64,000 nt of DNA from an uncultured Acetatifactor sp. (GCA_910585015.1 CAJUCT010000003.1:16665-80664); one strand, 5' to 3'; shown: positions 1 to 8,712, counted from the stretch's first letter. The notes: generated by a model not told the origin, from the sequence alone. Program-made: numbers and translations.

Positions 1-99
1 CGGAGAAGGAGTCCCCGGAAAACACACCACAGCCGGAGAAGGAGTCCCCGGAAAACACACCACAGCCGGAGAAGGAGTCCCCGGAAAATACACCACAGC
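1..99 (+). repeat. 33-bp in-frame tandem repeat, 3 copies visible
   Basis: Units at 1-33, 34-66 and 67-99 each encode an 11-residue Pro/Glu-rich unit. The third differs from the first two by one base (aac to aat). The array runs into the window edge, so the copy number is a minimum. It is a coding repeat, not a CRISPR. Confidence 0.9.
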
Positions 100-1394
100 C
101 GGAAACCTCCGTCAGGGAGAACCCCTATGAACACACCATATTCGAACTGCTGGACGGGGAGTCCGCAGAGGAGTATCTGCAGGACTATGGGGTGGAGGAT
201 GTAAGTCCTGTCTGCTTTTATAATCTGGAGGGAGAGCCCAAGCTGGAACTGTACTTTGACGGGGGGACTGGCCGGGGGTGTGGGCTGAAATATGAGGAGA
301 CGGAGGCAGGCATTGATTTACTGGGGTTTGAATTGGCGGGCTATGACAAGTCAGCAGGGGCTTCATACTGGGATTATACGAATCCTTACATTACAAAAAT
401 CCAGTATGATGACGGTGCGCTGCATGTTGACAGAGTTCCCTATGTTCTGCGGAAATATTATCCTATATTAAAATTTGAGGAGTTCTATGAGTATGATGAA
501 GATGGCAGGCTTTGCGCCTATCATCTGGGCGGTGAGATGCAGACGGAGGATGGCGGTTCTGAGAAAGAGGAAATTTTTACGGTTTTCTTTTATTACCGGA
601 AAGAGGGAAGCCTGCGGGAAAAAGTATACCAGTACAATGAGGAATATTTTCAGTATGTGGCTGTGGGCGGTGAGCGGAGCGATGTATATGACGAGAGGGA
701 ACGGCTGCTCTATGTAGAAACTGAATATGAAAAAGACTATTACTTTATTTATGAAGAGGATGCCATGATACCTACTGCCTATCTGGAACTATATCCCCGT
801 TATCTGGATTTCGTCCGCCTGGAGGATAAGGATTATGACAATAGAGCGGATATTCCCAGGGATGGGGCGGAGGCGTTTCTGCGCCAGGTGGGTCTGTCTC
901 CGCAGGATAAGTTTTATGAATACCAGTGGCGCAATGAATCTTCTTCTGAAAATGTATGGTCTCATTCGGATATTATTCTTACCCTGTATTATGACCCGGA
1001 GAGGGAGTTGGGCTGCGGTTACTTTGATTATCCCGGGGAGTCCCTTGAGGACATGTCGGGATTTATGTTTAAGGGGTGTGTGGAGATAGATTGCCGGGAA
1101 AAGGATCCCTATGGTGTATATGCGGAGTACAATCTAAGTGAGCATTACCGACTGGATGAGGTGGATATTTATCATGGTATGTCCCCGGAAGAACTGCCCC
1201 AGGCGTATGAGTACGAAAGCCAGTATGTCTGTGAATATGACGACGGGAGACTGATGCGTATATGGATGTATGGAACCGGATCATCCAATGAGCGATTCTT
1301 CATCTATGACGGAGACAGTGATGTACCGTCTTATTGCCTGAATTTGGTTTCAGGAGTCTTTGCAGGCGCCACATTGTTTAAGTTTATATATTAA
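1..1394 (+). CDS. Unknown protein with N-terminal tandem repeats (5' end outside window)
   Basis: The reading frame is open from the left edge (codons start at base 3) to TAA at 1392-1394, giving at least 463 residues, so the true start lies upstream. The visible N-terminus is three copies of an 11-residue Pro/Glu repeat (EKESPENTPQP). A Tyr- and Glu-rich domain follows that is full of short beta-like stretches such as YEYDEDGRL, VYDERERLL and YDDGRLMRI. These faintly resemble YD/RHS-type repeats. The repeat looks like a linker joining this domain to an unseen N-terminus, perhaps a signal peptide or lipobox as in exported Clostridial proteins (inference). No catalytic motif is recognised and no function is assigned. 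Confidence 0.7.
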   Translation, partial: EKESPENTPQPEKESPENTPQPEKESPENTPQPETSVRENPYEHTIFELLDGESAEEYLQDYGVEDVSPVCFYNLEGEPKLELYFDGGTGRGCGLKYEETEAGIDLLGFELAGYDKSAGASYWDYTNPYITKIQYDDGALHVDRVPYVLRKYYPILKFEEFYEYDEDGRLCAYHLGGEMQTEDGGSEKEEIFTVFFYYRKEGSLREKVYQYNEEYFQYVAVGGERSDVYDERERLLYVETEYEKDYYFIYEEDAMIPTAYLELYPRYLDFVRLEDKDYDNRADIPRDGAEAFLRQVGLSPQDKFYEYQWRNESSSENVWSHSDIILTLYYDPERELGCGYFDYPGESLEDMSGFMFKGCVEIDCREKDPYGVYAEYNLSEHYRLDEVDIYHGMSPEELPQAYEYESQYVCEYDDGRLMRIWMYGTGSSNERFFIYDGDSDVPSYCLNLVSGVFAGATLFKFIY

Positions 1395-1410
1395 ATTTCG
1401 ACAGTATGTA

Positions 1411-1474
1411 CCCGAATATTTATCACCGGCCCGTGTACCTGCTGGGAATATGCGGGACTCTAAATAGAGGAGGA
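1411..1474 (+). repeat. Dispersed intergenic repeat A, copy 1
   Basis: This stretch shares ATATTTATCAC with copy 3 (30977-31085). It shares GGGAATATGCGGGACTCTAA with copy 2 (minus strand, 6681-6805) and nearly so with copy 3. It ends in the GGAGG that serves as SD for the following GH35 remnant. Confidence 0.6.
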
Positions 1475-1481
1475 TACCATA

Positions 1482-2833
1482 ATGTTTGAGATCAAGGAAC
1501 TTTTTTATCTGGACGGAAAGCCATTTCAGATTATCTCCGGAGCAGTCCACTATTTCAGAACAGTGCCTGAGTACTGGCGGGATCGCCTTGAAAAGCTGGT
1601 GAATATGGGGTGCAATACGGTTGAAACCTATGTGCCCTGGAATTTTCATGAGCCGGATAAGGGGAAATTCCTGTGGGAGGGGATGCATGATCTGTGCAGA
1701 TTTATTGAAACCGCAAAGGAACTGGGCCTGTACATGATCGTCCGCCCGTCACCCTATATCTGCGCAGCAGAACCGCCGATGTGACCTCCTACGACTATGA
1801 CGCGCCTCTCACTGAGGACGGGCAGATCACGGAGAAATACAGGCTTTTTAAGGAGGTAGTATCAAAGTACAGGCGCTTTGAGGAGATACCTCTCACAACA
1901 AAAATCCGGCGGAAAGCCTATGGGGAAATTCCCTGTAGCGGAAAAACGGATTTGTTTTCGGCGATTGGGAAAATGGCCGAGCCCGTGTATTCCCCGTTCC
2001 CTCTTTCGATGGAGGACATGGGGCAGAGTTACGGGTATATTCTCTATCGTCTGAAAATCAGGGATGGCGAGTCGGTGGACAGCATCCGTCTGGAAAACGC
2101 GGCGGACAGGGTGATATGCTGCCATGACGGCCAATATGTGTACACGGCGTTTGCGGAAAATATGCAGGAGGAGTTTAAGCCCCGGGAGAAGCGGGCAGGC
2201 GGGCGCATTGATCTGCTGTGTGAAAATATCGGCAGGGAGAATTTCGGCACTGGGCTTGAAAACCAGCGCAAGGGCATTCTGGGCGGAGTGAAAATCAATG
2301 ACCACCGTCATTTTGGGTATGAGATTTTTCCGCTGCCCCTTGACGAAGAGCAGCTTGAAAAGATTGATTTTTCTGGGGAATATTCCGCAGGCGTTCCCGG
2401 GTTCTACCAGTTTGAGTTTGAGGTGCAAAAGCCTGGCGATACGTTTCTTGACACGGCGGGATTTGGAAAGGGCTGTGCCTTTATAAACGGGTTTAACCTG
2501 GGGCGTTTCTGGGAGATCGGTCCCCAGAGGAGGCTGTATATTCCGGCTCCTCTGCTCAGAGAGGGCAGGAATACGTTGATTTTGTTTGAGACGGAGGGGA
2601 AAGCCGGAGACCATATTGTGCCAATTCAGGTTCATCACATATTTTTAAAGAGCCGCCGATCTGAGTCAATTTCTGTATGGTATGTTCGGCATCCTGCAAA
2701 ACTCTGCTGGCAGCTGTCTCGTTGCCGAGTGTCATACAAATATAAAAAAGTATATCATCCAGCTGAAGCTTCGCAAAATCAGACAATATTACTTTATAGT
2801 CCATATTTTTCCCTCAGTTCTGACAATGCTTGA
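1482..2833 (+). pseudogene. GH35 beta-galactosidase remnant with internal deletion and frame change
   Basis: The first 97 codons match the N-terminus of GH35 beta-galactosidases (FYLDGKPFQIISGAVHYFR, TVETYVPWNFHEP, IVRPSPYICA). After PYICA the usual EWEFGG is lost and a stop follows at 1782-1784. In the next frame GH35 sequence resumes with TSYDYDAPLTEDG, normally about 300 residues into the family, and continues through the C-terminal beta domains (GFGKGCAFINGFNLGRFWEIGPQRRLYIP). About 200 residues are missing, including the region that holds the two catalytic glutamates, so the product cannot be an active beta-galactosidase. GH35 similarity ends near 2610. The frame runs on to 2833, antisense to the toxin remnant. 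An SD (GAGGAGG) precedes the original ATG. Confidence 0.85.
2556..2804 (-). pseudogene. Truncated RelE/ParE-family toxin
   Basis: The first 65 or so residues (MDYKVILSDFAKLQLDDILFY, then PELAQYG) are typical of ParE-type toxins, which inhibit gyrase or cleave mRNA. In the family, PELxxYG is followed by the core C-terminal strands with the YRxxxxxNY region. Here the sequence changes into antisense GH35 sequence and ends after about 17 unrelated residues. The toxin fold is therefore probably incomplete and inactive. The ATG overlaps the antitoxin end by 11 bp, the usual coupling in such pairs. The same junction truncates both the toxin and the GH35 gene, which suggests one deletion. Confidence 0.7.
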
Positions 2834-3021
2834 TGGGCTTCCTGGCATTGACCGTTTTGATACTGTTTTCTGGAAATATCCAATTCCTCAAGAAATTGGC
2901 TTTTCGTAGTGGTCTGTGTGCTTCTGTTTAGAAAGAATTGCCGAATTACTTGCTGAACGACTTGCAATTCTTCTTCCGTGCATCTTTGAACCATGGATAC
3001 AGTAGCATCTAATGTACTCAT
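2794..3021 (-). CDS. Small antitoxin-like protein paired with ParE remnant
   Basis: This 75-residue acidic helical protein has the layout of antitoxins that precede ParE-type toxins: a helical N-terminal part, a linker, then KSQFLEELDISRKQYQNGQ and a C-terminal ALSELREKYGL segment that normally wraps the toxin. An SD (GAGGAGG) lies just upstream and the end overlaps the toxin start by 11 bp. The frame is complete although the toxin is not. It may be a harmless relic or may still neutralise related toxins encoded elsewhere (inference). The exact antitoxin family was not identified. Confidence 0.65.
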   Translation of the reverse strand: MSTLDATVSMVQRCTEEELQVVQQVIRQFFLNRSTQTTTKSQFLEELDISRKQYQNGQCQEAHQALSELREKYGL

Positions 3022-3153
3022 TGCTTTGCCTCCTCGCTATAACGTTGAAATTGTAGTGAGATTTGTGATTGCTGACTTGTTGTGTGACAGACTGTGGGAA
3101 AGCTGTCTGGAAACAACTCGTTGTAAATAACAATCTGCCTTGACTTTGGCTTT

Positions 3154-3182
3154 ATTATACCTCGAAAACATTTACTTGGAAA
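3154..3182 (-). promoter_or_regulatory. Sigma-A-like promoter for the antitoxin/toxin pair
   Basis: On the minus strand the site reads TTTCCA, 17 bp, TATAAT, about 130 bp before the antitoxin ATG. The -10 is perfect; the -35 matches three of six bases. Confidence 0.45.
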
Positions 3183-3266
3183 GTGTTTTTTGATAGGCTA
3201 TAGATTCGCAGGTTAAGCAAATTCAAAATGAAAATTATCTCTATTTACATTTGGGTGAATCAGCTT

Positions 3267-3319
3267 AAGTAAGCAAAAGCAGACATTTTTAATCTGTAAT
3301 TGCCTGCTTTTACTTGCTT
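3267..3319. other. Long inverted repeat between antitoxin and ankyrin gene
   Basis: AAGTAAGCAAAAGCAG (3267-3282) pairs with CTGCTTTTACTTGCTT (3304-3319), a 16-bp stem with two wobble pairs and a 21-nt loop. It lies just past the end of the ankyrin gene and could end its transcript. No T-run follows on that strand, so it is not a classic intrinsic terminator. The rest of 3183-3353 shows no gene. Confidence 0.5.
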
Positions 3320-3353
3320 CCATAAAGAACATGCAACAAGCATGCAAAGCTTT

Positions 3354-4328
3354 TTAGTTCTCGGCTCCCGCAATCAGCAGTTTCTCCACAATATCATTGT
3401 AGCCGCCTTCGGTGGCGTAGTACAGGGCGGTGTGTTCCATGGCATCCACATAGGTGACATTGGCTCCGTTGTCCAAAAGGGTTCCCACAATATAGTTGTT
3501 CCCATGCCGGGCGGCGATGATCAGCGCCGTCTCGCCGTCCTCGTTGCGCTCGTCAATTTTTGCGGCATGGGCCAGGAGGTTTTTTATGATATGCTCATTT
3601 TCATTGCTTGCCGCAATGTGCAGGGGGGAGTTGCCGTCAGCGCCGCTGATATTGGGATCTGCCCCGGCTTCCAGCAAAAGGTCGGCGATCAGCAGATTAT
3701 CACTCATGACAGCCATAAAGAGTGGGGTCAGTTTTTCGTCATTGCGGGCGTTGAGATCTATATCCCCTTTGGCCAGCATGGCTTTTACCACCTCGCCCTG
3801 TCCGTTAATGCAGGCTTGGTGGAGCGGTGTGTTGCCGTAGGCGTCGGCATTGCCGGAACTTTCCCCGGAAAGGCTGTCCACAAGCTGGATCAGGCCCAGC
3901 GCATTGGCATAATCCAGAGCGGTGTGGTTCTGGTTGTCCATAATGGAAATGTCTGCGCCCAGTTCCATCAGATATTTTGCTGCTTCCGCTTTCCTGGCTT
4001 CCATGGCATAGATCAGGGCGGTTTTGCCTGCCTTGTCCGTGGCGTTGAGATCCGCTCCCGCCTCCGACAGCAGCTGGATGATCTCCTTGTTGCCGGACTG
4101 CACGGCCATGTGCAGGGGAGTGACGTTGGTGTTGGAAATCTGGTTCACATCCGCATCCTTGCCCAGCAGAAGCTTGACAATGTCCCGGTAGCCTTTTCTG
4201 CAGGCATAGTGGAGAGGGGAAAGGCCCATCTCGTCCACTGCGTTGACATTGATGTTGTCTTTTTTCAGAAATGCCATGACTACGCCCTTTTGCCCGTTCT
4301 GGCATGCGGTTAATAATAGTTTATCCAT
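3354..4328 (-). CDS. Ankyrin-repeat protein
   Basis: The 324 residues consist almost wholly of ankyrin repeats, about nine, each about 33 residues with the signature G-x-TPLH-x-A and a following LLL-x-x-GAD (for example NTNVTPLHMAVQSGNKEIIQLLSEAGAD, residues 68-95). Such proteins bind other proteins; no catalytic domain, signal peptide or membrane segment is present, so it is probably cytoplasmic. The start is fixed by a GGAGG eight bases upstream of ATG. The gene stands alone and the partner cannot be told from sequence. The repeat around residues 155-175 is degenerate (SLSGESSGNADAYGNTPLH). Confidence 0.9.
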   Translation of the reverse strand: MDKLLLTACQNGQKGVVMAFLKKDNINVNAVDEMGLSPLHYACRKGYRDIVKLLLGKDADVNQISNTNVTPLHMAVQSGNKEIIQLLSEAGADLNATDKAGKTALIYAMEARKAEAAKYLMELGADISIMDNQNHTALDYANALGLIQLVDSLSGESSGNADAYGNTPLHQACINGQGEVVKAMLAKGDIDLNARNDEKLTPLFMAVMSDNLLIADLLLEAGADPNISGADGNSPLHIAASNENEHIIKNLLAHAAKIDERNEDGETALIIAARHGNNYIVGTLLDNGANVTYVDAMEHTALYYATEGGYNDIVEKLLIAGAEN

Positions 4329-4709
4329 AGTATACCTCCGTATTTTCCATGATTTTCACTGGAAATATTATATAACGAATTTCGGGCAGTGTCGAGGGGG
4401 TTTTCAGGTTTTGACAGAAAAGATAACCTATATGCACTGTCAGCCGGATGCTGAATGGGATAAATATGGATGGCAGTTGACGATGATAAGTACTAAGGAA
4501 GCGCCTTGGGCGGTACCGCCGATGGATACCCAGACCAAGGCCCGGCTGCGATTTCAAAGGAAAAGACGCAAAGAGTGTTTCAGAACAGGTATGTTGGAAT
4601 AAATTGGAGGAGAGGGATTAATTATTTACATGCGTAATCCGATATACAGATTGAAAGATTATACTGTAAAGGTAAATGCGGTATTTTATGTTATAAGGGG
4701 GTGAAAGAT
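4329..4709. other. Gap between ankyrin gene and coiled-coil gene
   Basis: Only a short plus-strand frame is seen: ATG 4432 to TAA 4602, 56 residues, or from TTG 4411. Its product is basic at the C-terminus (RLRFQRKRRKE) and resembles nothing known to me. No SD stands before ATG 4432. It may be a gene fragment or chance. The last 100 bases before 4710 are AT-rich and probably hold the promoter of the next gene. Confidence 0.3.
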
Positions 4710-5687
4710 ATGGGAATGGGAATCGGTATCGGATCAGGATATGGGGGCGCCGTCCCCAGCGGGAAAGGACCTTGCGGAACGGAGAGAAAGGTTATTAAAA
4801 ACGGTAATAAGGTGACCACCAGGACTATTCTGCGGCGGATGGACGGGTCCTATGTGGGCACTATATCCGTGACAAAATCGGCCCCCCAAAAAACAAAGCG
4901 TCTGAACTACAATTTCAAGGAGATCTCGGCCATGATCCTCCAGACCAAGACCTCCGGCAGCGCCCGGCAGGTGGCGGCCCGCGCCAGGGGTAAGGTCGCT
5001 CTGCTCAAACAGCGTCTGAAATGCGGTGAATATGACGACAAGGAGTTGGAGAGCGCCATCATACATGCGGAGAAGATGGAACGCATTGCCAGAAAGAGGA
5101 TGCGCCACTTACAGGAGGAAGAGATGGCTAAGCGAGGCGGTCCCTGCTTTGGGGATATGGAGGAGGAATGCGAGGATATCCAGCCTGACCAGGAGGAAGA
5201 GCAGGAGGAGTTGGAACTTGACCGCAGGCAGCAGGAGGCCATGCTGCAAAAACGCCAGCAGGAGATACAGCAGGAGATGCAGCGGATGATGCGTGAGATG
5301 GAGCAGGCCCAGCGGGAATTTGAGCAGGAGATGGCAGAACTTTCGGAGATGGACGAATTGTCCGATGCCCTGGGCGGAGGCGTTTCCAGGGATATGGATC
5401 CCGAGGATCTGGAGGAATTGAAGAAAAAACACCGTTTGGACGAACAGAGGGAGATCATGGAAGCGGATATGGTCTACTTGAAAGCGCTCTTCTATAAGCT
5501 GGCCCAGGAAAAACAGCAGGGGAGCAATAGCTCCGGCGGCGGTTCCGGCAGCAGCGACAGCGGTGTGGGCGGCAGCTATGACGGCGGAAGCGGCGTATCG
5601 TTGGAACTGGGCGGCATGGAGATGCCGGTGGAGGCTGTGGAAGCTCCAGCGATGCCGGAGGGCGGAAGTATAGATGCCATGGTATAA
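4710..5687 (+). CDS. Coiled-coil protein of unknown function
   Basis: This 325-residue protein has three parts. A Gly-rich N-terminus (MGIGIGSGYGG) leads into a basic stretch. A long Glu/Gln-rich helix at about residues 105-225 (EEQEELELDRRQQEAMLQKR and on) predicts a coiled coil. A Gly/Ser-rich tail (residues 275-300) ends in an acidic Met/Glu/Pro segment. No signal peptide or membrane segment is seen. ATG 4710 is preferred over GTG 4701 because AAGGGGG sits eight bases before it and overlaps the GTG. The gene is monocistronic and followed by a terminator. I do not recognise the family; a structural or scaffolding role is a guess. Confidence 0.75.
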   Translation: MGMGIGIGSGYGGAVPSGKGPCGTERKVIKNGNKVTTRTILRRMDGSYVGTISVTKSAPQKTKRLNYNFKEISAMILQTKTSGSARQVAARARGKVALLKQRLKCGEYDDKELESAIIHAEKMERIARKRMRHLQEEEMAKRGGPCFGDMEEECEDIQPDQEEEQEELELDRRQQEAMLQKRQQEIQQEMQRMMREMEQAQREFEQEMAELSEMDELSDALGGGVSRDMDPEDLEELKKKHRLDEQREIMEADMVYLKALFYKLAQEKQQGSNSSGGGSGSSDSGVGGSYDGGSGVSLELGGMEMPVEAVEAPAMPEGGSIDAMV

Positions 5688-5762
5688 TGAGCAAACGCTT
5701 CGCGTTTAGTTCTTCTGAACTAAATGTGCGCAAAGGCTTTTGTCCATTTGGCGAGTGAAATG

Positions 5763-5796
5763 AACCCGGAAGACCAGAGGTTTTCCGGGTTTCTGT
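5763..5796 (+). terminator. Intrinsic-terminator-like hairpin after the coiled-coil gene
   Basis: AACCCGGAA (5763-5771) pairs with TTCCGGGTT (5783-5791), followed by a short T-rich stretch. Confidence 0.6.
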
Positions 5797-5813
5797 CCTT
5801 AACTGTATATTCT

Positions 5814-6680
5814 CTATAGTTTGATCTGGGACAACACCTCTCTGTTTACGAAGAGAGTGTTGTCTTTTCTGGTATCACAGGCCCATTTCACCAGAGTGAT
5901 TATATCTCCCATAATCTCCAGACAGGTGATGCAGCGGGGATGGACACAGCTGCCGGTGTTGAAATAGGGGGTGTCCGCACTGAGGCTGGGACGGTGTGTG
6001 TGGCCGGTGATCAGGATGTGCCCGGTCTTTTGGGCATAGTCGGTCAGGTGCTGTTCCACCCGGTCCTTGTGGGTGTAGTTTTTGGCGGCGCTGGTGGGGT
6101 CAAGCACTCCGAAATGTTCCAGGGGCTGCCAGAAATACCGAACCAGAAAGCGGGCCAGCCGCCAGAAGGTGGAGTTCAGGGGATCTGCCTGATGTCCGTG
6201 GGTCAGGTAGAGGCGTTGTCCCTGACCGCGCTGCTCCAGGATAACGCCCTCATAAAAGGTAAGTCCCGGGAAGAGGGGTTGGCGGCATTGGGAATCCGTG
6301 CAAAAATAGGAGTTACAGACCTGGTCGGAATAACCAGGTCTTTTTTTCTCCATATCATGATTGCCGTACAACAGATAAAGCCGTCCCTGGCGGTAAAACA
6401 GGGAGAGGAGCCAGAACACATTATTGTGAATTTCAATGATCTGACTCATGCGCCTGTTTTCCCACAACTCATCCCCGTCTCCCAGTTCAATATAGGTGTA
6501 GCCCTGGGCATAGTAGTGCTTCAATGCCGTAAAATAGAGGTTTTGGTTTTTCAGAAAATTATCGCCCCAGGTGCCGTTCCCCCGATGACAGTCGCTGAAC
6601 AGAACATAACGGCTGCAGGGGCCCAGCGGAAGAATGGGGGCATTCTGAAAAGCGTGGGTCAGGCGGGAGGTGTAACTCAT
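5814..6680 (-). CDS. Calcineurin-like metallophosphoesterase
   Basis: All five metal-binding blocks of the calcineurin-like family are visible in the 288 residues: FSDCHRGNG (D-x-H), LGDGDELWE (GDxxE type), YGNHD, THGHQAD and GHTHRP. The protein should hydrolyse a phosphoester with two metal ions in the cytoplasm. The substrate is unknown. The layout with an aromatic-rich insert (FWRLARFLVRYFWQPLEHF) recalls UDP-2,3-diacylglucosamine-pyrophosphatase-like proteins, but that is loose. The SD AAGGAG lies nine bases before ATG. It lies downstream of the DUF4474 gene on the same strand with about 120 bp between, filled by dispersed repeat A. Confidence 0.85.
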   Translation of the reverse strand: MSYTSRLTHAFQNAPILPLGPCSRYVLFSDCHRGNGTWGDNFLKNQNLYFTALKHYYAQGYTYIELGDGDELWENRRMSQIIEIHNNVFWLLSLFYRQGRLYLLYGNHDMEKKRPGYSDQVCNSYFCTDSQCRQPLFPGLTFYEGVILEQRGQGQRLYLTHGHQADPLNSTFWRLARFLVRYFWQPLEHFGVLDPTSAAKNYTHKDRVEQHLTDYAQKTGHILITGHTHRPSLSADTPYFNTGSCVHPRCITCLEIMGDIITLVKWACDTRKDNTLFVNREVLSQIKL

Positions 6681-6805
6681 ATATGGATAACTCCTTTCTT
6701 ATTTAGAGTCCCGCATATTCCCTGCGCATGCGCACAATCCCGGTGCTCAAAATCATGCCGCAAGGCGTCCTGATTATGAGCGGGGCGTCCGGGTATCCAT
6801 CAGCG
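6681..6805 (-). repeat. Dispersed intergenic repeat A, copy 2
   Basis: Read on the minus strand it begins at the stop of the DUF4474 gene with GCGCTGATGGATACCCGGAC, close to GCGCTGATGAATGTACGGAC in copy 3. It ends with GGGAATATGCGGGACTCTAA followed by the SD of the metallophosphoesterase, as in copy 1. Confidence 0.6.
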
Positions 6806-7711
6806 CGCTTTTCCGGGAACGTGCTGTTTTAGTATGCGGCGCAGAACAAAGGGCAGCAGTTCATACAGGAACAGAATCCGGTCCAGTGTGCAGTCAAAGG
6901 GGCGGGTGATGCGGCGGTAAACCCGGCAGAAAAAGCGGTTACACAGCTGTACCCAGCGAATCCGAATCTTTCTGAAACAGGATATGCGCTCGGGACAGAT
7001 GGGTGAGACGGGACAACCGCAGCTGTAGCGAATGTGTACCTGCATTCCATGGCAGCAGCAGGAATACCGCAGGGATTTGTTTTCCTGACCGAGTTGGTCA
7101 AGAGCCCCAAGGAATTGGCGCTGCATCTCCGAACTGGGGAAGCCGATGGTAACTTCCAGGGTCAGATGGCTGGGCTTTGTGAACATACCCACCAGAAAGG
7201 CGGTGAGCCACCAGGTGGTGTGGGACATGGTCGCCAACAGTCTTTCCCCGTGAAAAAGGTTGAAGGAGACGGGCAGTCGTTCGTTGTCGGGCACGGCCTG
7301 GAAGTGGGCGGTGGTATATTCCTCCGGAGACAGCAGGCGACCGGCCTGGTAGATGCCTACCTCGGCGCCGGTATTGATGCTGTATTGGCCTTTCCAGAGT
7401 TCAATGAGCCAGGTGCGGCCACAGTAATCAAAGTAGATTGGCAGCGCGTCAAATACCATGTGCAGGCCCAGCGCCGCTTTGTCAAAGAGTGCCGTGTAGC
7501 CCGCCTGGCGCTGCCAGGCGTCATTACGTGTGGATATCAGGTCCTGGTCGCAGACATAATAATATCCGAAGGGCTCCAGAATCGTGTCCAAAAGATCCTG
7601 CTTTTCACGGCAGGACATGCAGCAGATCTTTTTAAGGGCCTTGCGTCTGCGCCAGAAATAAAGCCCCAGGCACAGGACAATCAACAGTAGAAAACCGATG
7701 AAAAAATACAT
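6800..7711 (-). CDS. DUF4474 domain protein with N-terminal membrane anchor
   Basis: The 303-residue protein starts with one hydrophobic segment (residues 2-22, FFIGFLLLIVLCLGLYF) and an RRRK stop-transfer motif, so it is probably anchored with the rest in the cytoplasm. Residues 45-220 match what I know as DUF4474, a family found mainly in Lachnospiraceae, with the core YFDYCGRTWLIELWKGQY and INTGAEVGIY. The C-terminus is rich in Cys (CCCHGMQ, CGCPVSPIC) and Arg, and is predicted helical. The function is unknown. It is the first gene of a likely two-gene unit with the metallophosphoesterase. The SD is AGGAAA. Confidence 0.8.
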   Translation of the reverse strand: MYFFIGFLLLIVLCLGLYFWRRRKALKKICCMSCREKQDLLDTILEPFGYYYVCDQDLISTRNDAWQRQAGYTALFDKAALGLHMVFDALPIYFDYCGRTWLIELWKGQYSINTGAEVGIYQAGRLLSPEEYTTAHFQAVPDNERLPVSFNLFHGERLLATMSHTTWWLTAFLVGMFTKPSHLTLEVTIGFPSSEMQRQFLGALDQLGQENKSLRYSCCCHGMQVHIRYSCGCPVSPICPERISCFRKIRIRWVQLCNRFFCRVYRRITRPFDCTLDRILFLYELLPFVLRRILKQHVPGKAR

Positions 7712-7807
7712 AATTGGGAATTTCCTGTCATTTTTCTTAGTATATTGTATGTTGGGGGGTGAAATTGTGTGCGGTAAGGGGCTCTCAGGAAAGAACCTGA
7801 TTACTTC

Positions 7808-7836
7808 TTGTCCTGTCAGTAAAAATATGCTAATAT
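7808..7836 (+). promoter_or_regulatory. Sigma-A-like promoter for rnhA-rluF
   Basis: TTGTCC, 17-bp spacer, TAATAT, ending 67 bp before the rnhA start. It lies in the region between divergent genes. Confidence 0.45.
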
Positions 7837-7902
7837 ACTTTACAGATCCACAGCCTTGCGGGGCAGTGGTTTTATTTTAAGAGATGTGCTAGGGAGGCAG
7901 GG

Positions 7903-8712
7903 ATGGCGGCGAAAAAAGTGTATGCGGTACGCAGTGGAAAAGTCATAGGGATACTGGACAGCTGGGATGCCTGCAGGGAGGCGGTGGAAGGATATCCGGG
8001 AGCGGAGTATAAGAGTTTTAAGTCTCTCGAGGAAGCCAAAGCCTATATGGAGGGGACTGCCGACACGAAAGGGACGGCTGTGCAGGAGGACTTTCAGAAG
8101 GAGGAGATAAAGCCTCTGCGGGAGAAGTCAGGCGCTGATGACGGCAAAGCTTCCAAAAAGAGAAAAGCCGCTGACACTGGCAGGAAGAAAGAAGTGATGC
8201 CGGACCGGGAGAAGCGTCCCAGGGGGATGGGAGATCCCCAGGGAGGCCTGGTGGCCTATGTGGACGGAAGCTATGACCACAGCATCAAAAGATATGCCTT
8301 TGGCTGTGTTTTTATCCTGCCGGACGACACGGTTTATGTGGAAAACGGCAGCGGGAACAATCCCGACACGGCCCAGCACCGCAATGTATCCGGGGAGATG
8401 CTGGGGGCCATGTATGCCGTGAGATGGGCTGTCAAAAACGGGTTTTCACGGATTGAACTGCGCTATGACTATGAGGGAATTGAAAAATGGGTGACCGGCG
8501 CTTGGAAAAGCAAGACGGAACTCACCCAGAAATACGCGGCGTCCATGAGGCGCTGGATGGGGAGTATCCAGATGGGCTTCACCAAGGTGGCGGCCCACAC
8601 CAATGTGTATTATAATGAGTTGGCTGACCGGCTGGCAAAAGACGGCCTGTGGGAGAAGGAAGAAATTCCCGACGTGTGGCGGATGGAGGAGATGGATCCA
8701 TGGGCGGAGTAA
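7903..8712 (+). CDS. rnhA: Ribonuclease HI with N-terminal RNA-DNA hybrid binding domain
   Basis: Residues 4-50 form the small viroplasmin-like hybrid-binding domain of eukaryotic-type RNase H1 (KVYAVRSGKVIGILDSWDAC, then YKSFKSLEEAKAYM). A charged linker of about 65 residues follows, then the catalytic RNase H domain (residues 116-250). The four acidic metal ligands are present: D121 (YVDGSY), E165 (SGEMLGA), D189 (RYDYEG) and D242 (NELADRLAK). It cleaves RNA in RNA-DNA hybrids. The SD GGGAGG precedes ATG. The 3' end overlaps the rluF start by 13 bp, so the two genes are probably translated together. Confidence 0.93.
   Translation: MAAKKVYAVRSGKVIGILDSWDACREAVEGYPGAEYKSFKSLEEAKAYMEGTADTKGTAVQEDFQKEEIKPLREKSGADDGKASKKRKAADTGRKKEVMPDREKRPRGMGDPQGGLVAYVDGSYDHSIKRYAFGCVFILPDDTVYVENGSGNNPDTAQHRNVSGEMLGAMYAVRWAVKNGFSRIELRYDYEGIEKWVTGAWKSKTELTQKYAASMRRWMGSIQMGFTKVAAHTNVYYNELADRLAKDGLWEKEEIPDVWRMEEMDPWAE

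Noticed and set aside
1..99. CRISPR-like repeats
   Set aside because: Units are contiguous, without spacers, and in frame with a long coding region.
3300..4313. 337-codon plus-strand frame opposite the ankyrin gene
   Set aside because: Repeats in it are the reverse of ankyrin repeats; no start site.
7698..7880. 60-codon frame in the divergent region before rnhA
   Set aside because: No SD. It overlaps the start of the DUF4474 gene and the rnhA promoter.
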